Positions 19,648 through 32,200 of a stretch of DNA of 64,000 nt are shown piece by piece. This DNA is from Pomphorhynchus laevis (taxonomy: Eukaryota; Acanthocephala; Palaeacanthocephala; Echinorhynchida; Pomphorhynchidae). The notes below the pieces were generated by a model. The model did not search any database. It was not told the DNA's origin and saw only the letters and a list, made by a program, of their open reading frames with translations. How positions within the stretch are numbered: position 1 is the stretch's first letter; each line of letters opens with the position of its first letter. The stretch spans positions 1 to 64,000 of the forward strand of contig WNNJ02000681.1 in assembly GCA_012934845.2 (NCBI GenBank), written 5' to 3'. Position numbers and translations under genes: made by a program.

Positions 19648-22575
19648 ATGAAATACATGGTAACCTGTTTTTACTATTGATTTAATAAATCTTAAAAATA
19701 CTATCGATAAATAATAATATCGATAATTATTACTATTTTTTACTTAAATAAATCGTAAAAATATTGTATAATATTTATTTATAATATTTATAATAGTTAT
19801 TTCACAGTATAAAATAAATGGTTATTTTTTGATAGCTTTAATTCTGTTTTGTTTGATTTAATTTAGCGATTGCAAATAATAAAAACTACAGTTATCTTAT
19901 GGTTTCTCGATTCAGAAGTTTGCTCTTGTGAAAAGTTTTATCGAAAGCTAAAAACGACTTTGCCTATAAAAGATAATATTTTAAATAATCGGGGTCCGTT
20001 TGGAAAATGTTGGTTAAAAGCTACGATGTACGATAAAGCATCAAAGAAATGTGTACCATTTCAATTGAACCCATTACCTGTAGACGTTAACAACTCCCGC
20101 ATGTATGCAGATGCCGAGATGATAGTTATATGTGAACAATTATGGATGGATTATGACGTTAATTTGAAATTTTGTGTGAAACGCAAATTTAACTGGAAAC
20201 TATATCCATCAAAAAAGATGCAATTGCCAAAACCTAAATTAATACAAATAACTGGCCAAAATCCGTCAAATATCTTAGTTATACATAAGCGAAATTTCGT
20301 CGAATGTTTTTTTCACGGATTGAATTATAACTCGAGTTTAGGAGCATGTGAATATTTAACACAAGGAATGCTACAACAGTCGTTGGCTCATAAACTTTGT
20401 GGGATTGATATTGATTTTGAAGTGCATAGATCCGTGTGGTCAATGCTATGTAACAAATTTGACATGAAATACAACACAAGGTTCAAGCTGTGCTTAAGCA
20501 AAACGACGGATTTAGGCTATAAATTCAAGCCAACTGTAAAACAAGTTTTTGCAGGCAAAGTTGATGATATATTTAATAAACATTTGGAATGCTTATTACT
20601 TGGGTTTGATTTTTTACGTGATCAGGATGGGGACTTCTGTATTTCTTTTGAACTGACAAAAGGCAGGGATACACTTAGAAATCACAAAGTTATAGTTCGT
20701 CATTCCAAAGAAATATTGTGTGCCAAATTATTAATGGTTTATCAAGAAAGACCTGATATATGTGCTCAAAATCCTTCAATAAAAAAAGTTAGAGTAAGAA
20801 AAAACACTCAAATAAAACTAAGCGCTACATGTGATCCTGTGGAAATTCCCATTGGAGACGCTTGGAAAGAAACCAGATCATTTAATGACTCAATGTGCTT
20901 TAAGCACGGTTTAAGATATAATTATGGAACTGATAATTGTGAGGTATTTCCTGAAATAAAAGATAGCACGTGGGAAGGGAGATTAATAGAAGCACTTCGG
21001 ATAAGATATATGCCGTTTGTTCATCAAATGTTAAGGGCTAACTGTTACTTACATGGATTTGATTATATGAGAAAGCTACGAGTTTGTAATGTACTTTCCA
21101 TAAAGAGAGGCAAGACTACACACAAGACTGAATTTGATCTGGAAGAATTAAAACGAAAGGATGAAATCACTTACCAAACTAATAGATTTCTAAAATGTGT
21201 TGCAGTTGGACTTGATTATGATCGCATAAAAGATGATTGTGTACCATATCCAGATCCAATTCATACGTCTAATCTTGTCTTTTATGAAAAGAATTGGAAA
21301 ATGCAAATAAGAATTGCATGTAAAGCGTTGGGTTGGATGTACATACCTTCCCATGATTATTGCGTACAGAAGCAATTCGTCAAGAAAGCACTTTCTGTTA
21401 ACAAGTCACAGCTACTCGACGAAACATATAAAATTGAGACGTCCACGATAGTAAAAAAGTATTGCTTCGAATATGGACTAGCAATGCACTCTCAAATTGA
21501 TATTTGCAAGCGTAAAAGTGAAGATAAGTTTAAGTTCAAAAAGCGATACACTTACGACGAGCTAATGATTATATATTGTGCGCAATTATCCAAACATTTT
21601 GATCCTCTTCAAGACGCGTGCACATCTGTGTTCACTTACAAAGCACTAAGGACCTATCAGCTTAATGGCATGTGCAAAAAATACAATCTTGAGTATGACG
21701 AAGATATTCAGTGGTGCGTCATGAAACGCAAAAGTTTCGAGAGAGCAACACCACCTGTCCCTGTTCTGCATCCTGATCACACGGAAGAATCTGCGCTAAA
21801 AACTTGTTTTCTTAGTGGTATGCTGTACAGTCCATCTTTAAGACAATGCACTAGATTTCTTCGAGTAATGACTGAATTCGAGGTAAAATACGCAAAACGC
21901 AAGCTCCAAAAATATATTGACTTTTATTTCAAAAAGTATTGCGAAGCTATTAATATGGATTACCATAAATTCTATGGCTTTTGTCTAGCACGATCCGATG
22001 AAATATTCGTCATTAACAGAAGCGTGTCGGATTTCACTATCAAGCGATCTATTATTAATAAACACTTTTGTTTCCTCAAAGGTATGCAATTGTTTTATCG
22101 CAAAGAACCTCAAAAATGTGAACCATTTCCGCGTGAAGGACCAGAATTAGTAAAATTACGAGACAGCTACGAAGTCAATCGGGAAATGTTTTTAGCTAGA
22201 AGATGTCCAGTATATCTAGAGTATCATAAGCAATTTGGATTTTGTGTACGTCGCACTCCAAAGTTAATTAACGTGGTATCTTATATTCGAATATTTAGTT
22301 ATAGAGGAATTTATTTTTTTTCTAGAAATAAATCTGAAATTATATCAGATGTACGTATGACAGAAGAAAAGTTGGCCAAATGTTGTTACAGCAAAGGCCT
22401 GGATTTTTCAAAAGTTCATCGATCGTGCATTACGATTTTAGTAAGACCAACTCCTTATGAAATTGAATTCTACAGGAATCACGAATTAGTTGTCAAGTCA
22501 GAGAATTTTCAAGATTACTGCCATTACCTAAGGCTTAAAATGGAAAAGCGTGAAGGTTTTGAGGTTTGCGTGTAA
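19648..22575 (+). CDS. Secreted-type protein with nineteen C-x6-[YF]-x6-C-type motifs
   Basis: Not a recognised family. The main exon is 19867-22575 (902 codons and stop), preceded by an acceptor (GATTTAATTTAG). An in-frame TAG just before it means an upstream exon is required. The best candidate is ATG AAA TAC ATG at 19648-19659 with donor GTAACC, giving a signal-like start (MKYM-RLQIIKTTVILWFL). Nineteen Cys pairs follow; most are spaced exactly C-x13-C with Tyr or Phe at the centre (for example C47-C61, C146-C160, C343-C357, C443-C457, C646-C660, numbered from 19870). They alternate with Lys-rich helical spacers in ~100-residue units. A G-L/F-x-Y/F core recalls the last loop of peritrophin-A domains, but the rest of that domain is absent. 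AATAAA occurs at 22809. Confidence 0.75.
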
Positions 22576-23450
22576 ATATTTTAAAATCCAGTTTGCTGAA
22601 ACAAATTACTAAGCCGCCGTAAATTGAATTTTGTATACTTAAATGATTCATAAATGTACACCTTATTTATCACTAAGTATATAACATGTATTTTATTACG
22701 TGGAACATAAATTTGTTTAATTAAGTAGCGAATATTTGCATATCTTTCATTAAATGGGATATTGAACTAAATAATTTCAATTTTATATGCAAATAACATT
22801 TTATAAGTAAATAAAATATTCTCGAATACGCAAACATACTGGTCATTTATCCTTCAATTATTATCATTTGCTTTAGCATTTTATCCTACGTGGCAACAAG
22901 TTCATTATATTTGTTGGATACACAAACATATTAATGCATAATGACGGCACACATTTTCAATAAATAAAAATTCAAATAATTTAAGAAACAAAAATTAAGG
23001 TATTCCATCTGTATAAATTCGTAATTATTTAGCTGCTAAAGATGTATAACGATGAGGAATATGCGCCAAAACCTGATAACATAACAGTTCCTCTTGATGA
23101 CCTCTAATCCTTATAAATAAAAGAAGTAAACATAAAATAAAATAATTTACTTGTGAAAAGTCTTAATGTGTAATAAACTTCAAACCACATTTCAAAGGAC
23201 AATTAAATATTAATTACTGGACAATCAATTATTTTAATTTTAAAATATACTTTTAAAACTAAAAATAAAAAATCAATTATTGCGATCTTTAATTTATTTT
23301 GAATCCACAATAAATTTGTTTAATCTATTGTAGAACTAGATGCAAATACTTTTCTGATTTGTACATAAGAATTTACCTATTTAAAATATATGACTTACAA
23401 TTAAATTTAAATAAAATCTTATAGCAATTATTTACAAAAATTTATTATTT
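22576..23450. other. 3' flank of the cysteine-motif gene and AT-rich DNA
   Basis: It holds the probable 3' UTR with AATAAA at 22809-22814 and a small-retroelement scrap at 23063-23108 (AACCTGATAACATAACAGTT then CCTCTTGATGACCTCTAATC), the right part of the structured element. No gene is seen. Confidence 0.5.
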
Positions 23451-25110
23451 AATTATTAAAGTGATTTTGAAACTTTTGAATTGGAACAGCGAAGACAAAA
23501 CAAAATTGTAAAATTTATAATTCATCAAAGCTAAAAAATAAATTTAATCTCTTAATTTGAAAATATTGATGGATCGATAATATATTCTGTGTTAGAATAA
23601 GAAATTATAATAAAACATTAAATTACATCAGATGAAATATATTTTAATCAATTCATAAAATTTGTCTTTCATATAAAATTTCAATTTTTTTTATTTTCAC
23701 TTCATATATATTATATTATTGTGTTATTGATACGAAATTTAACTGATTTTTAACTGAGTTTTGAATAGGACCAGCAAACACAAAACAAAATTGTAATAAT
23801 TCATCAAAGTAAAATATATTTAAACTCTTAATTTGAAAATATTGATGGATCGATAATATATTCTGTGTTAGAATAAGAAATTATAATAAATAATTAAATT
23901 ACATCAGATGAAATATATTTTAATCAATTCATAAAATTTGTCTATCATATAAAATTTCAATTTTTTTTATTTTCACTTCATATATATTATATTATTGTGT
24001 TATTGATACGAAATTTAACTGATTTTTAACTGAGTTTTGAATAGGACCAGCAAACACAAAACAAAATTGTAATAATTCATCAAAGTAAAATATATTTAAA
24101 CTCTTAATTTGAAAATATTGATGGATCGACAATATATTCTGTGTAAGAATCAGAAATTATAATAAATAATTAAATTACATCAGATGAAATATATTTTAAT
24201 CAATTCATAAAAATTGTCTTTCATATAAAATTTCAATTTTTTTTATTTTCACTTCATATATATTATATTATTGTGTTATTGATACGAAATTTAACTGATT
24301 TTTAACTGAGTTTTGAATAGGACCAGCAAACACAAAACAAAATTGTAATAATTCATCAAAGTAAAATATATTTAAACTCTTAATTTGAAAATATTGATGG
24401 ATCGATAATATATTCTGTGTTAGAATAAGAAATTATAATAAATAATTAAATTACATCAGAGGAAATATATTTTAATCAATTCATAAAAATTGTCTTTCAT
24501 ATAAAATTTCAATTTTTTTTATTTTGACTTCATATATATTATATAATTGTGTTATTGATTCGAAATTTAACTGATTTTTAACTGAGTTTTGAATAGGACC
24601 AGCAAACACAAAACAAAATTGTAATAATTCATCAAAGTAAAATATATTTAAACTCTTAATTTGAAAATATTGATGGATCGATAATATATTCTGTGTTAGA
24701 ATAAGATATTATACTAAATAATTAAATTACATCAGATGAAATATATTTTAATCAATTCATAAAAATTGTCTTTCATATAAAATTTCAATTTTTTTATTTT
24801 CACTTCATATATATTATATTATTGTGTTATTGATACGAAATTTAACTGATTTTTAACTGAGTTTTGAATAGGACCAGCGAACACAAAACAAAATTGTAAA
24901 ATTTTTAATTCATCAAAGTAAAATATATTTAAACTCTTAATTTGAAAATATTGATGGATCGATAATATATTCTGTGTTAGAATAAGATATTATACTAAAT
25001 AATTAAATTACATCATAGGAAATATATTTTAATCAATTCATAAAAATTGAATTTTAAATTTTAATTTTTTTATTTTCACTTGATTTAAATTATATTATTT
25101 TTTCTAACTA
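23450..25110. repeat. 276-bp satellite derived from the small-retroelement 3' end
   Basis: The phrase GATGGATCGATAATATATTC recurs at 23569, 23845, 24121, 24397, 24673 and 24954: exact 276-bp spacing four times, then 281. Each monomer contains, in retroelement order, TTTAAACTCTTAA, GATGGAT, TGTTAGAATAAG, ACATCAGATGAAATA and TCAATTCATAAAA. These match the end of the RT frame and the 3' UTR, but the pseudoknot segment is absent. Monomers are nearly identical, so the array is young or homogenised. Confidence 0.9.
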
Positions 25111-25139
25111 TCCTTTAACATTTTGCTTAGTTCTCTTTT

Positions 25140-25400
25140 CAATTTCAAAGAGCATTTACTTTGAATAAATGTGAGTGGTTCTCGTCACAATCCGACGATT
25201 CTACATATCATGGATGGATAATAAATAATATATTCTGATACATCGTCTGTTATCTATGATTCAACTCATAAAAAAATTACTTTTATTTTAAATTTCAATT
25301 TTTTATTTTAAATATCCATTAATATCAATTGTATAAAATCTTATATAATAATTTATTATTTATCTTTATTTTTTATTAATTTATTAAAAAAATACGTAGA
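25140..25400 (+). repeat. Small-retroelement 3' UTR fragment with internal deletion
   Basis: It contains ATGGATGGATAATAAATAAT, then directly GATACATCGTCTGTTATC and the CAACTCATAAAAAAATTAC segment. The structured element between them is deleted, as in the satellite monomer next to it. Confidence 0.65.
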
Positions 25401-26700
25401 GATGTATAAATAACTTTATAAAAACGTTATAACATCTTTATAAATGCTTTATAACATCTTTATAAATGCGTTGTAAAGATGCATAACGATATTATAATTT
25501 AATTTATTGCAGTGTTATGATAAAACGTAAATTTATTGATATTTATAAATATATTTTATGATTTTAAATTTTTTAAATACGGATGTTACAGAATCAGTAA
25601 TTGAAGCATTTAAAAATTTTCCAGAAAACAAAAACGAAAATGACAAACAACAATTTATATTTACAGTATAAACAGTTAAAACGATCTTTTGATATTACAT
25701 TATAACTTTGCAGTTAGGCAGTGTATAATATATTAGGATGCATTCCAATGATTCGCAGCAACTTTTTGAAACAAATAACCATTAATGACGTAATTATAAT
25801 TCATAATTAATATTGCTAATTTTAATTTAAAAATGAAATAATTTAATATCATAATTAATATTGCTAATTTTAATTATGCTTTAATTATAATCAATTTTAT
25901 CATATTAAAGTTATTCTCGTATTCATAATTAAAAACTGTTTAATGTAGAGTTACCGCAATTCTGAATTTATCCAATAATTGTAAACTTGCGTAACACAGC
26001 AAATTCAAAAACAATGTATAAGTTCATGTCCTCCTTTTGCAATTACAAGTCATCTTTCAAATGATGCGGTACGGTAAATCATATAAAGAATTTTCTAAAA
26101 TGGCTAACCCGGTGCCGTTCGGTTAACTAAATGACGTGGCGATACAGAATCAGGTATTAAAAATATTAAAATTTTGAGTTTTAATAAGGCCACCTCCATT
26201 CAAGTCTTCCAGTGATCCTTTATACTTAATACTTTTATTAATGGGAAAGTATTGATTACTAGGAGCTTCAGTGTACGCCTTACGAACCTTAGATGGAACC
26301 ACTTAACCATATTGTTGATCAACAATTAATAAAGTGAAATTTATTAGAATCGTTTAGTTTTTTCTCTTATACCTAATCACGAATATGCAATATTTATACA
26401 CAACAATCTATTTTTACAAAAATTAATATCAGTAATGCTGTACACTAGGTAACTTATTCAGGTCTCTTATAATTTCGTTGATAGCCGTCATTTCAATTGA
26501 TTGATCATTTGACTGTTTGTAACATGGCGCCTGTTTTATGATTTCAATATTTTAGTGTATAAGTCAAACAAGTGCTCACCTTGGTTGAAAACATTGGAAA
26601 ACTTTCTCTGATCTCGTTACTGCTTCGATTACCAGGAGATAACCAAAGATGTGGTCTCACTAAATTATACATAAGAAACGTAAATGTCATTAAATTTTAT
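25401..26700. other. AT-rich stretch with a block shared with 31.74-31.86 kb
   Basis: 26135-26250 (CTAAATGACGTGGCGATACA ... TTCCAGTGATCCTTTA) is about 80% alike to 31765-31862 in the same orientation. It lies just beyond the candidate alternative last exon, so it may be part of a segmental duplication within the receptor gene. Nothing else is supported. Confidence 0.5.
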
Positions 26701-26713
26701 TAAATGTCATTAG

Positions 26714-26846
26714 TTATGATGTACCAGATGCAAGGGATACAAAATTTTCGTTGGTCGCTGCAACTGAACTGCATTGTTGTGGAGATCGAAAATCGTAGTG
26801 CTGACTATTTCCTCCGCTGCTTGGGAAGCTGCTAGATTCCGACGTT
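26714..26846 (-). CDS. Candidate alternative last exon of the FN3 receptor gene
   Basis: An acceptor (TTATTCAGATAG) precedes a frame beginning TSESSSFPSSGGNSQHYDF and ending NFVSLASGTS and stop. It enters in the same phase as the proximal last exon (29247-29478) and would join the transmembrane exon (30608-30773) in frame, giving a 437-residue protein. AATAAA lies 12 nt past the stop (26697-26702). The tail is Ser-rich and lacks the acidic cluster of the other tail. Another frame through the same DNA ending LHLVHHN is open longer, but its N-terminus has no plausible start. Splicing is inferred. Confidence 0.45.
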
Positions 26847-27289
26847 CTATCTGAATAACGTTTAATAAATCACCGTTAGATATCAATCTATTAAATAGAT
26901 GTATTAGGACAATTAGTATTAGCAAAGTGTCATTTCTTTATAAATTATAAAGTATAACAAACTTAATTATAGCATAAGACTAATTATTGGTCTTATAGAT
27001 AAGATTCAAAACTGGTTATTCATAATGTTCTCAGAGTACTACAGTCACTACTCCTACACGCTAACAGATATCAGTTATTCTGCCATACCTCGGCAATTCC
27101 AAACCCCAATTAATAGCCAACATTAATTTAATTATAAAAATAAATTTTGAAGTTAGAATATAAATTAAAAAACGAATATTTATTAACATTTGTCATTTTA
27201 ATCATAAACCGCCAGAGAGTACCGCCATTTGGTACTTTTATGTAAATCTTATAAATATAGGATTTACAATAAACTTACAAAAACATAAG

Positions 27290-27465
27290 ATTATATAAGC
27301 ATTAAATATAATAAATTAAAAAATCATATAAGCCCGACGCGAAAGAATGACGAATTATTATCTGCTATAATCTTATAAATATAAGATTATATAAGATTAT
27401 ATAAGCATTAAATATAATAAATTAAATAATCATATAAGCCCGACGCGAAAGAATGACGAATGCCG
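27290..27465. repeat. Direct repeat, about 78 bp twice
   Basis: A segment running from ATTATATAAGCATTAAATAT through CCCGACGCGAAAGAATGACG occurs at about 27290-27360 and again at 27400-27465. The second copy is the left end of the MITE, so the first is a solo or partly duplicated end. Confidence 0.75.
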
Positions 27466-27810
27466 TTTCGTCATAACTATGACTAATCAGTGCCAGTTTC
27501 CTCATACTGCTGGACGCAGAGGAAGACTAGCGGACGGCAATTAACCAATGAATCAAGTGCATGATGTACTAGAAAATATCTAGTAACATCATCTAGAGTG
27601 CTGAATTAACACTACAATAGCTTCACCAAATTGGATCATTAGCACAAGTACTGGCAAAAATGTGCTAGAGATTTTCTAGTACATCATGCACTTGATTTAT
27701 TCGTTGATTGCCGTCTGCTAGTCCTCCTCTGCATCACGCGTTGGAAGGGAACTGGTACTGATGAGACATAGTGATGCATTCGTCATTCTTTCGCGTCGGG
27801 CTTATATGAT
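27429..27810. mobile_element. Foldback MITE, family 2
   Basis: Ends are ATCATATAAGCCCGACGCGA and its complement, with inverted arms about 160 nt long that are less AT-rich (GACGGCAA, GTGCATGATGTACTAGAAAA). The centre contains GCTTCACCAAATTGGATCAT. No coding capacity. A half copy lies at 41875-42155. Confidence 0.8.
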
Positions 27811-28316
27811 CCCTAAAAAATTCACGCGGAATGGTATCATCATTTGAGATAAATTAAATATAAGTAAAATATAAGAATTATCATTAATATGATATGTAAT
27901 ATATCATATGTATACATATTTATATGTATACATATATATAATATATATGACCTGTGTGATATCATATTGACTGAACACATGGTGAATTTTATTCGGCTTT
28001 TCTAGACTATTCAAAGACATGCTACACTTGAAATTTGAGATTTAGTACGAAAAGCGGTGACATTAGTTGTGCTGCACTCGATATCTTATAATCTTTTCGT
28101 ATTATTTGGTTTCGAATGACTGCGACTCAATGACTAGAGTAATTTAAAAACATTTAACAATTCGACCTTGTAAAATCATCTCACTAATATAATAATTGGA
28201 CTCATATTGTTCAGCTGTTAGCATTTACAAACAATCAACAGTAGAAAGAACTGCTCAACATATCTATTCACATATAGAGTTGGATTTCTTATTAAAATCA
28301 GTACTTAGCTTAGTAA

Positions 28317-28760
28317 ATGCGTAATTTATTGGCACTTACTCGTTTTAAGTAATCTGTTATTTAGCGCAAAAAATGTTTAACTACACAGAGTAGTCTTTGT
28401 AATTCTGACTAACATTTGGGCTCTAGTAGCTATCATAATAGCTTTGTGTTTATTGTCAGCACTCATTTTTCGTTCAGTTGCAGACTATAGCATTTTTAAT
28501 AGTGAAAATTTACAACTTGTCAGAATTCAGTGTTTTTATAATGTCGTATGAATTCGAGGAATTCATTTAATTTTGAATGAATTTAATTCATTAATTCATT
28601 TAATTCATCTTTTAATGAATTAAATTTAATTTTTAATTCATATAATTTTCTAGTTCTTAGCGTAAATGCATAAATATTTGGCACTTACTCGTTTCGAGTA
28701 ATCTGTTATTTAGCGCAAATAATGTAAAAGACTATACATTATAGTCTTTGTAATTCTGTT
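28317..28760. repeat. Direct repeat of about 95 bp, two copies
   Basis: GGCACTTACTCGTTT, AGTAATCTGTTATTTAGCGC and AGTCTTTGTAATTCTG occur at 28330-28413 and again at 28678-28758. Between them are ATTCATTTAATT-type palindromes. Confidence 0.7.
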
Positions 28761-29039
28761 AATAGATTATGCGTTCATTGCCGCATTGTTTCTTTTGCCG
28801 CATTATCGAGAATATTATCGATACATTTTTATATATTATATGTATATAACATATATACATAAAATATGATATATAATATATCATATTTATATGTATACGA
28901 TGATACATGTTCACTGACAATCTCTCACTCATGAGAGATACACATCTTTAAGATACATATCATCTTTGTCGATGATTTACTTGGGGTATATGAAGTAGTA
29001 CAGTTTCCTGTTTCTACAGACATTTGCACGAGCATTCAA

Positions 29040-29230
29040 CTGAAACGTACAGATATACAAAAACAGAACGTACGAAACAAAGGAAATCAACATTATATTT
29101 AACTTTATTAAATTAAAATAAATGTGCAAAAACCAACATACGTTTTGATTGAAAAGCGGGATTCAAACGGCTGTGCATGTCTACTCGTTCATCACCAAAT
29201 TCGAACTGATCTGTATTTTTAAATAGTTGA
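29040..29230. repeat. Block duplicated at 31405-31595
   Basis: About 180 nt, roughly 88% alike (ACGTACGAAACAAAGGAAAT, ACGTTTTGATTGAAAAGC, GAACTGATCTGTATTTTTAA). One copy is in the 3' UTR of the receptor gene and the other in its intron 5. No coding potential. Confidence 0.75.
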
Positions 29231-29246
29231 GAGAAAACAACAAAGC

Positions 29247-32200
29247 TCAATTACTTCTGTAATAATTTGTGTTAGGCTGAAAGCTATTGTCTGATTGATT
29301 AAATGTTGAAACAGAACTGCTTAGATTTCTGCTACTTTCTTCACTATCAAATTCGATTAATGCCGTACTCTCGGACGAATGGGGAGGCAACATTGATTTT
29401 GGTTTATTTTGAGAATGAGAACTTTCTATTTGGAATCTGTCAAATAGACGTACCTTGTTTCCTTTGATTGCATCCGATCTTAATTATAAAAGAAACAATA
29501 TTATCATTTTCCAAGACTGATTTTATATTTTTCAAAATTTTTGTTCTACCTAAGTTAATTTAATTATATCGAAAAAATCTTTAGCTTCTAATTACATTTA
29601 TTCTATAGAATAAATAATTTTCATTTATTTCAAAATCTCCAACTTCTAATGATATCACTACTTAGCAAAATCGTACCAGATGTAAGGATGGTAACCATAT
29701 GAAGGAGTGTGCGCTTAGCGAATTCCATTCAGTCTACTACTCTCGAAGTTGTGTAGCTACAGGGCCACACTGATGAGATCACTCTGTAGCGTTGAGTAGA
29801 CTAAGGTCGAAATGACCCCTTGGAGCAAAGCGTTTGTGATGGGCGCATCCCGTGTTAAAGTTCCCGAAGAATTTTTTTAAGAAGCATTTCAGGTTTTAGT
29901 TCTTTTTTCAATAGTGTAAATAAATGAAAGTTGTAACATAATTCTTTCAAATTAATTAATAATTAATAAATAATCTGCATTTATTTAAAAATCTCTAACT
30001 TCTAATTACATTTATTCCATGGGGTCTAGTAGGAATAGATTAAATAATAAATACTAAATATTTATTATTAAATAATTAATAAATAGTCTTTATTTATTTA
30101 AAAAATCTTTACTATATTTCTTCCAGAGAATCGAGTAGAAATAGATTAAATAATTGAAACTATTACATTAAGTAAAGAAAATATAAATTATATTATATCT
30201 TTAAAATTAAGATGAATTATTATCTATATTATCTTCATAAAATAAAAAATAGCTTTATTAGAGGAACATACTTAGTTCATACTAGAAAATCACTTTTATA
30301 GCTTGTTGAAATTCGAAAACGATTAGTCGTATTGACCGAAACATGCTGTTAATGAATAACATAATATAAATATATACATAAATATTTATAAAATTATATA
30401 ATTTAATAATTAAAATTTATTATAATAAATAATGATAAATTATTAATAAGAAAAAAGTATAATCTTTAATTATAATTATATATAATTTATAATCCTATAA
30501 TTATATAAATCATGAAGTTTTTAATTTCTCTTTAAATTTCTCATATCGAAGTTTATCGACTTATTTTTGAAAATTTATGAAAAGGGACGTATTTTAGAAA
30601 ATCTAACCTGGGTACTTTATTTCTAACGGATTTTGTTGCTCTATGTCTAAAGCATACAATAAATGGACAGGCACAAATCAGCGGAGTACACAATAAAACA
30701 ATCAGTATTATAAATCGAAACATTTGAGATAAATTAGCCCATATTTGTCGTGCTGTTGACAAAATGTTTGCCGCTAGTCAGAAAATTAATATAAATTAAT
30801 TCATCAGATGCATAGTTACCAGACAAATTTCCATATTCATTTAAAATATCTAAATATTTATTAAATGATATATTCATTAATTGATAAATTTGGGTTACAA
30901 TTAAGCGTGCGATAACGGTACATCTCTGATAGTGGCCCAGATCCCATACTGTTTTTGGCATATATCATAAAACTGTAGAGTGTTTGAAATTTAAGATTTT
31001 GAATTTGATGCTGCATTCGATCTATTGAGTGCTTTGACGAAGAAGGAGTATATACTTCTTTGAACCATTCATTTAATGGCTTCTTTGGACTATCTGTATA
31101 TATCAAAACGTAACCTAAATTTGATAAGAATATTTAGTAAATTTTTTAAATAGCAATTTACCAAAGTCTGGATCCCATTCACCATCGCCTCTATCCCACG
31201 AAATTGTAACTGAACTAGGATTTGATAAATCTGGACTTATGTCTAGTTTAGACGGTGGTAAAAGTGGAGCTAAACGTAAAATTGCAATAAAGTTTAAGTA
31301 TATACATTTTTAATTAAGTTACCACCTAAAACTTTTGGTGTGTAATAACATTTGATTTTAATAGCGATTTAAGATCAACACTTTTCAAACAAAAACTATA
31401 ATGCGATGCAAAAACATATATACAAAAACAAAACGTACGAAACAAAGGAAATCAACATTATATTTAACTTTATTATATTAAAATAAATGCGCAAAAACCA
31501 ATATACGTTTTGATTGAAAAGCATGATTTAAACTACTTTGCATGTCTGCTCGCTTATCGCTAAATTCGAATTGATCTGTATTTTTAAATGGTATAAACAA
31601 ATAAACATTAAACTTATACTCAAATGCAAAATATTCATTTGATTAAAGTTAAGTTAATTTGATTCCTGATGCTGATCAAATTTTTATTCCAAAGTAAATG
31701 TCCCCTCTACAATACATTTAATGGGATACATAATGTTTTAATTTATAGGAAGGGAGCGTCCGCTTATCTAAATGACGTGGCAATATAGGAGCAGTTATTA
31801 AAAATATTGAAATTTTGAGTTGTGGCTAAGCTTCCATTCCCGACTTCCAATGATCTTTTAGACTCAATAAAAAATAAATAAAACAATATAAATATAAATA
31901 CAAATATAAATACAATACGATTTGTTTAGTAGATAAGTTAATAAATTAATTGCTTTCTTATAAACTGTTTGTTACAAGGTGAATGAACAAGTGTTCATGA
32001 GCTACATGATCTATGAAATGCAATAAAGTTTACTTATTCATAATACATGAGCATACAACACGTTAATTCGATGCTATTTAAGACTTAATGTTAGAAAATG
32101 TAAATAAATGTCAAATATGAATGAATAATCCTCATTGTCGAATATACAGAATGTATGAACTATCGTCAAATCCTATAAAACGCAAAACCCCGTCAAAATC

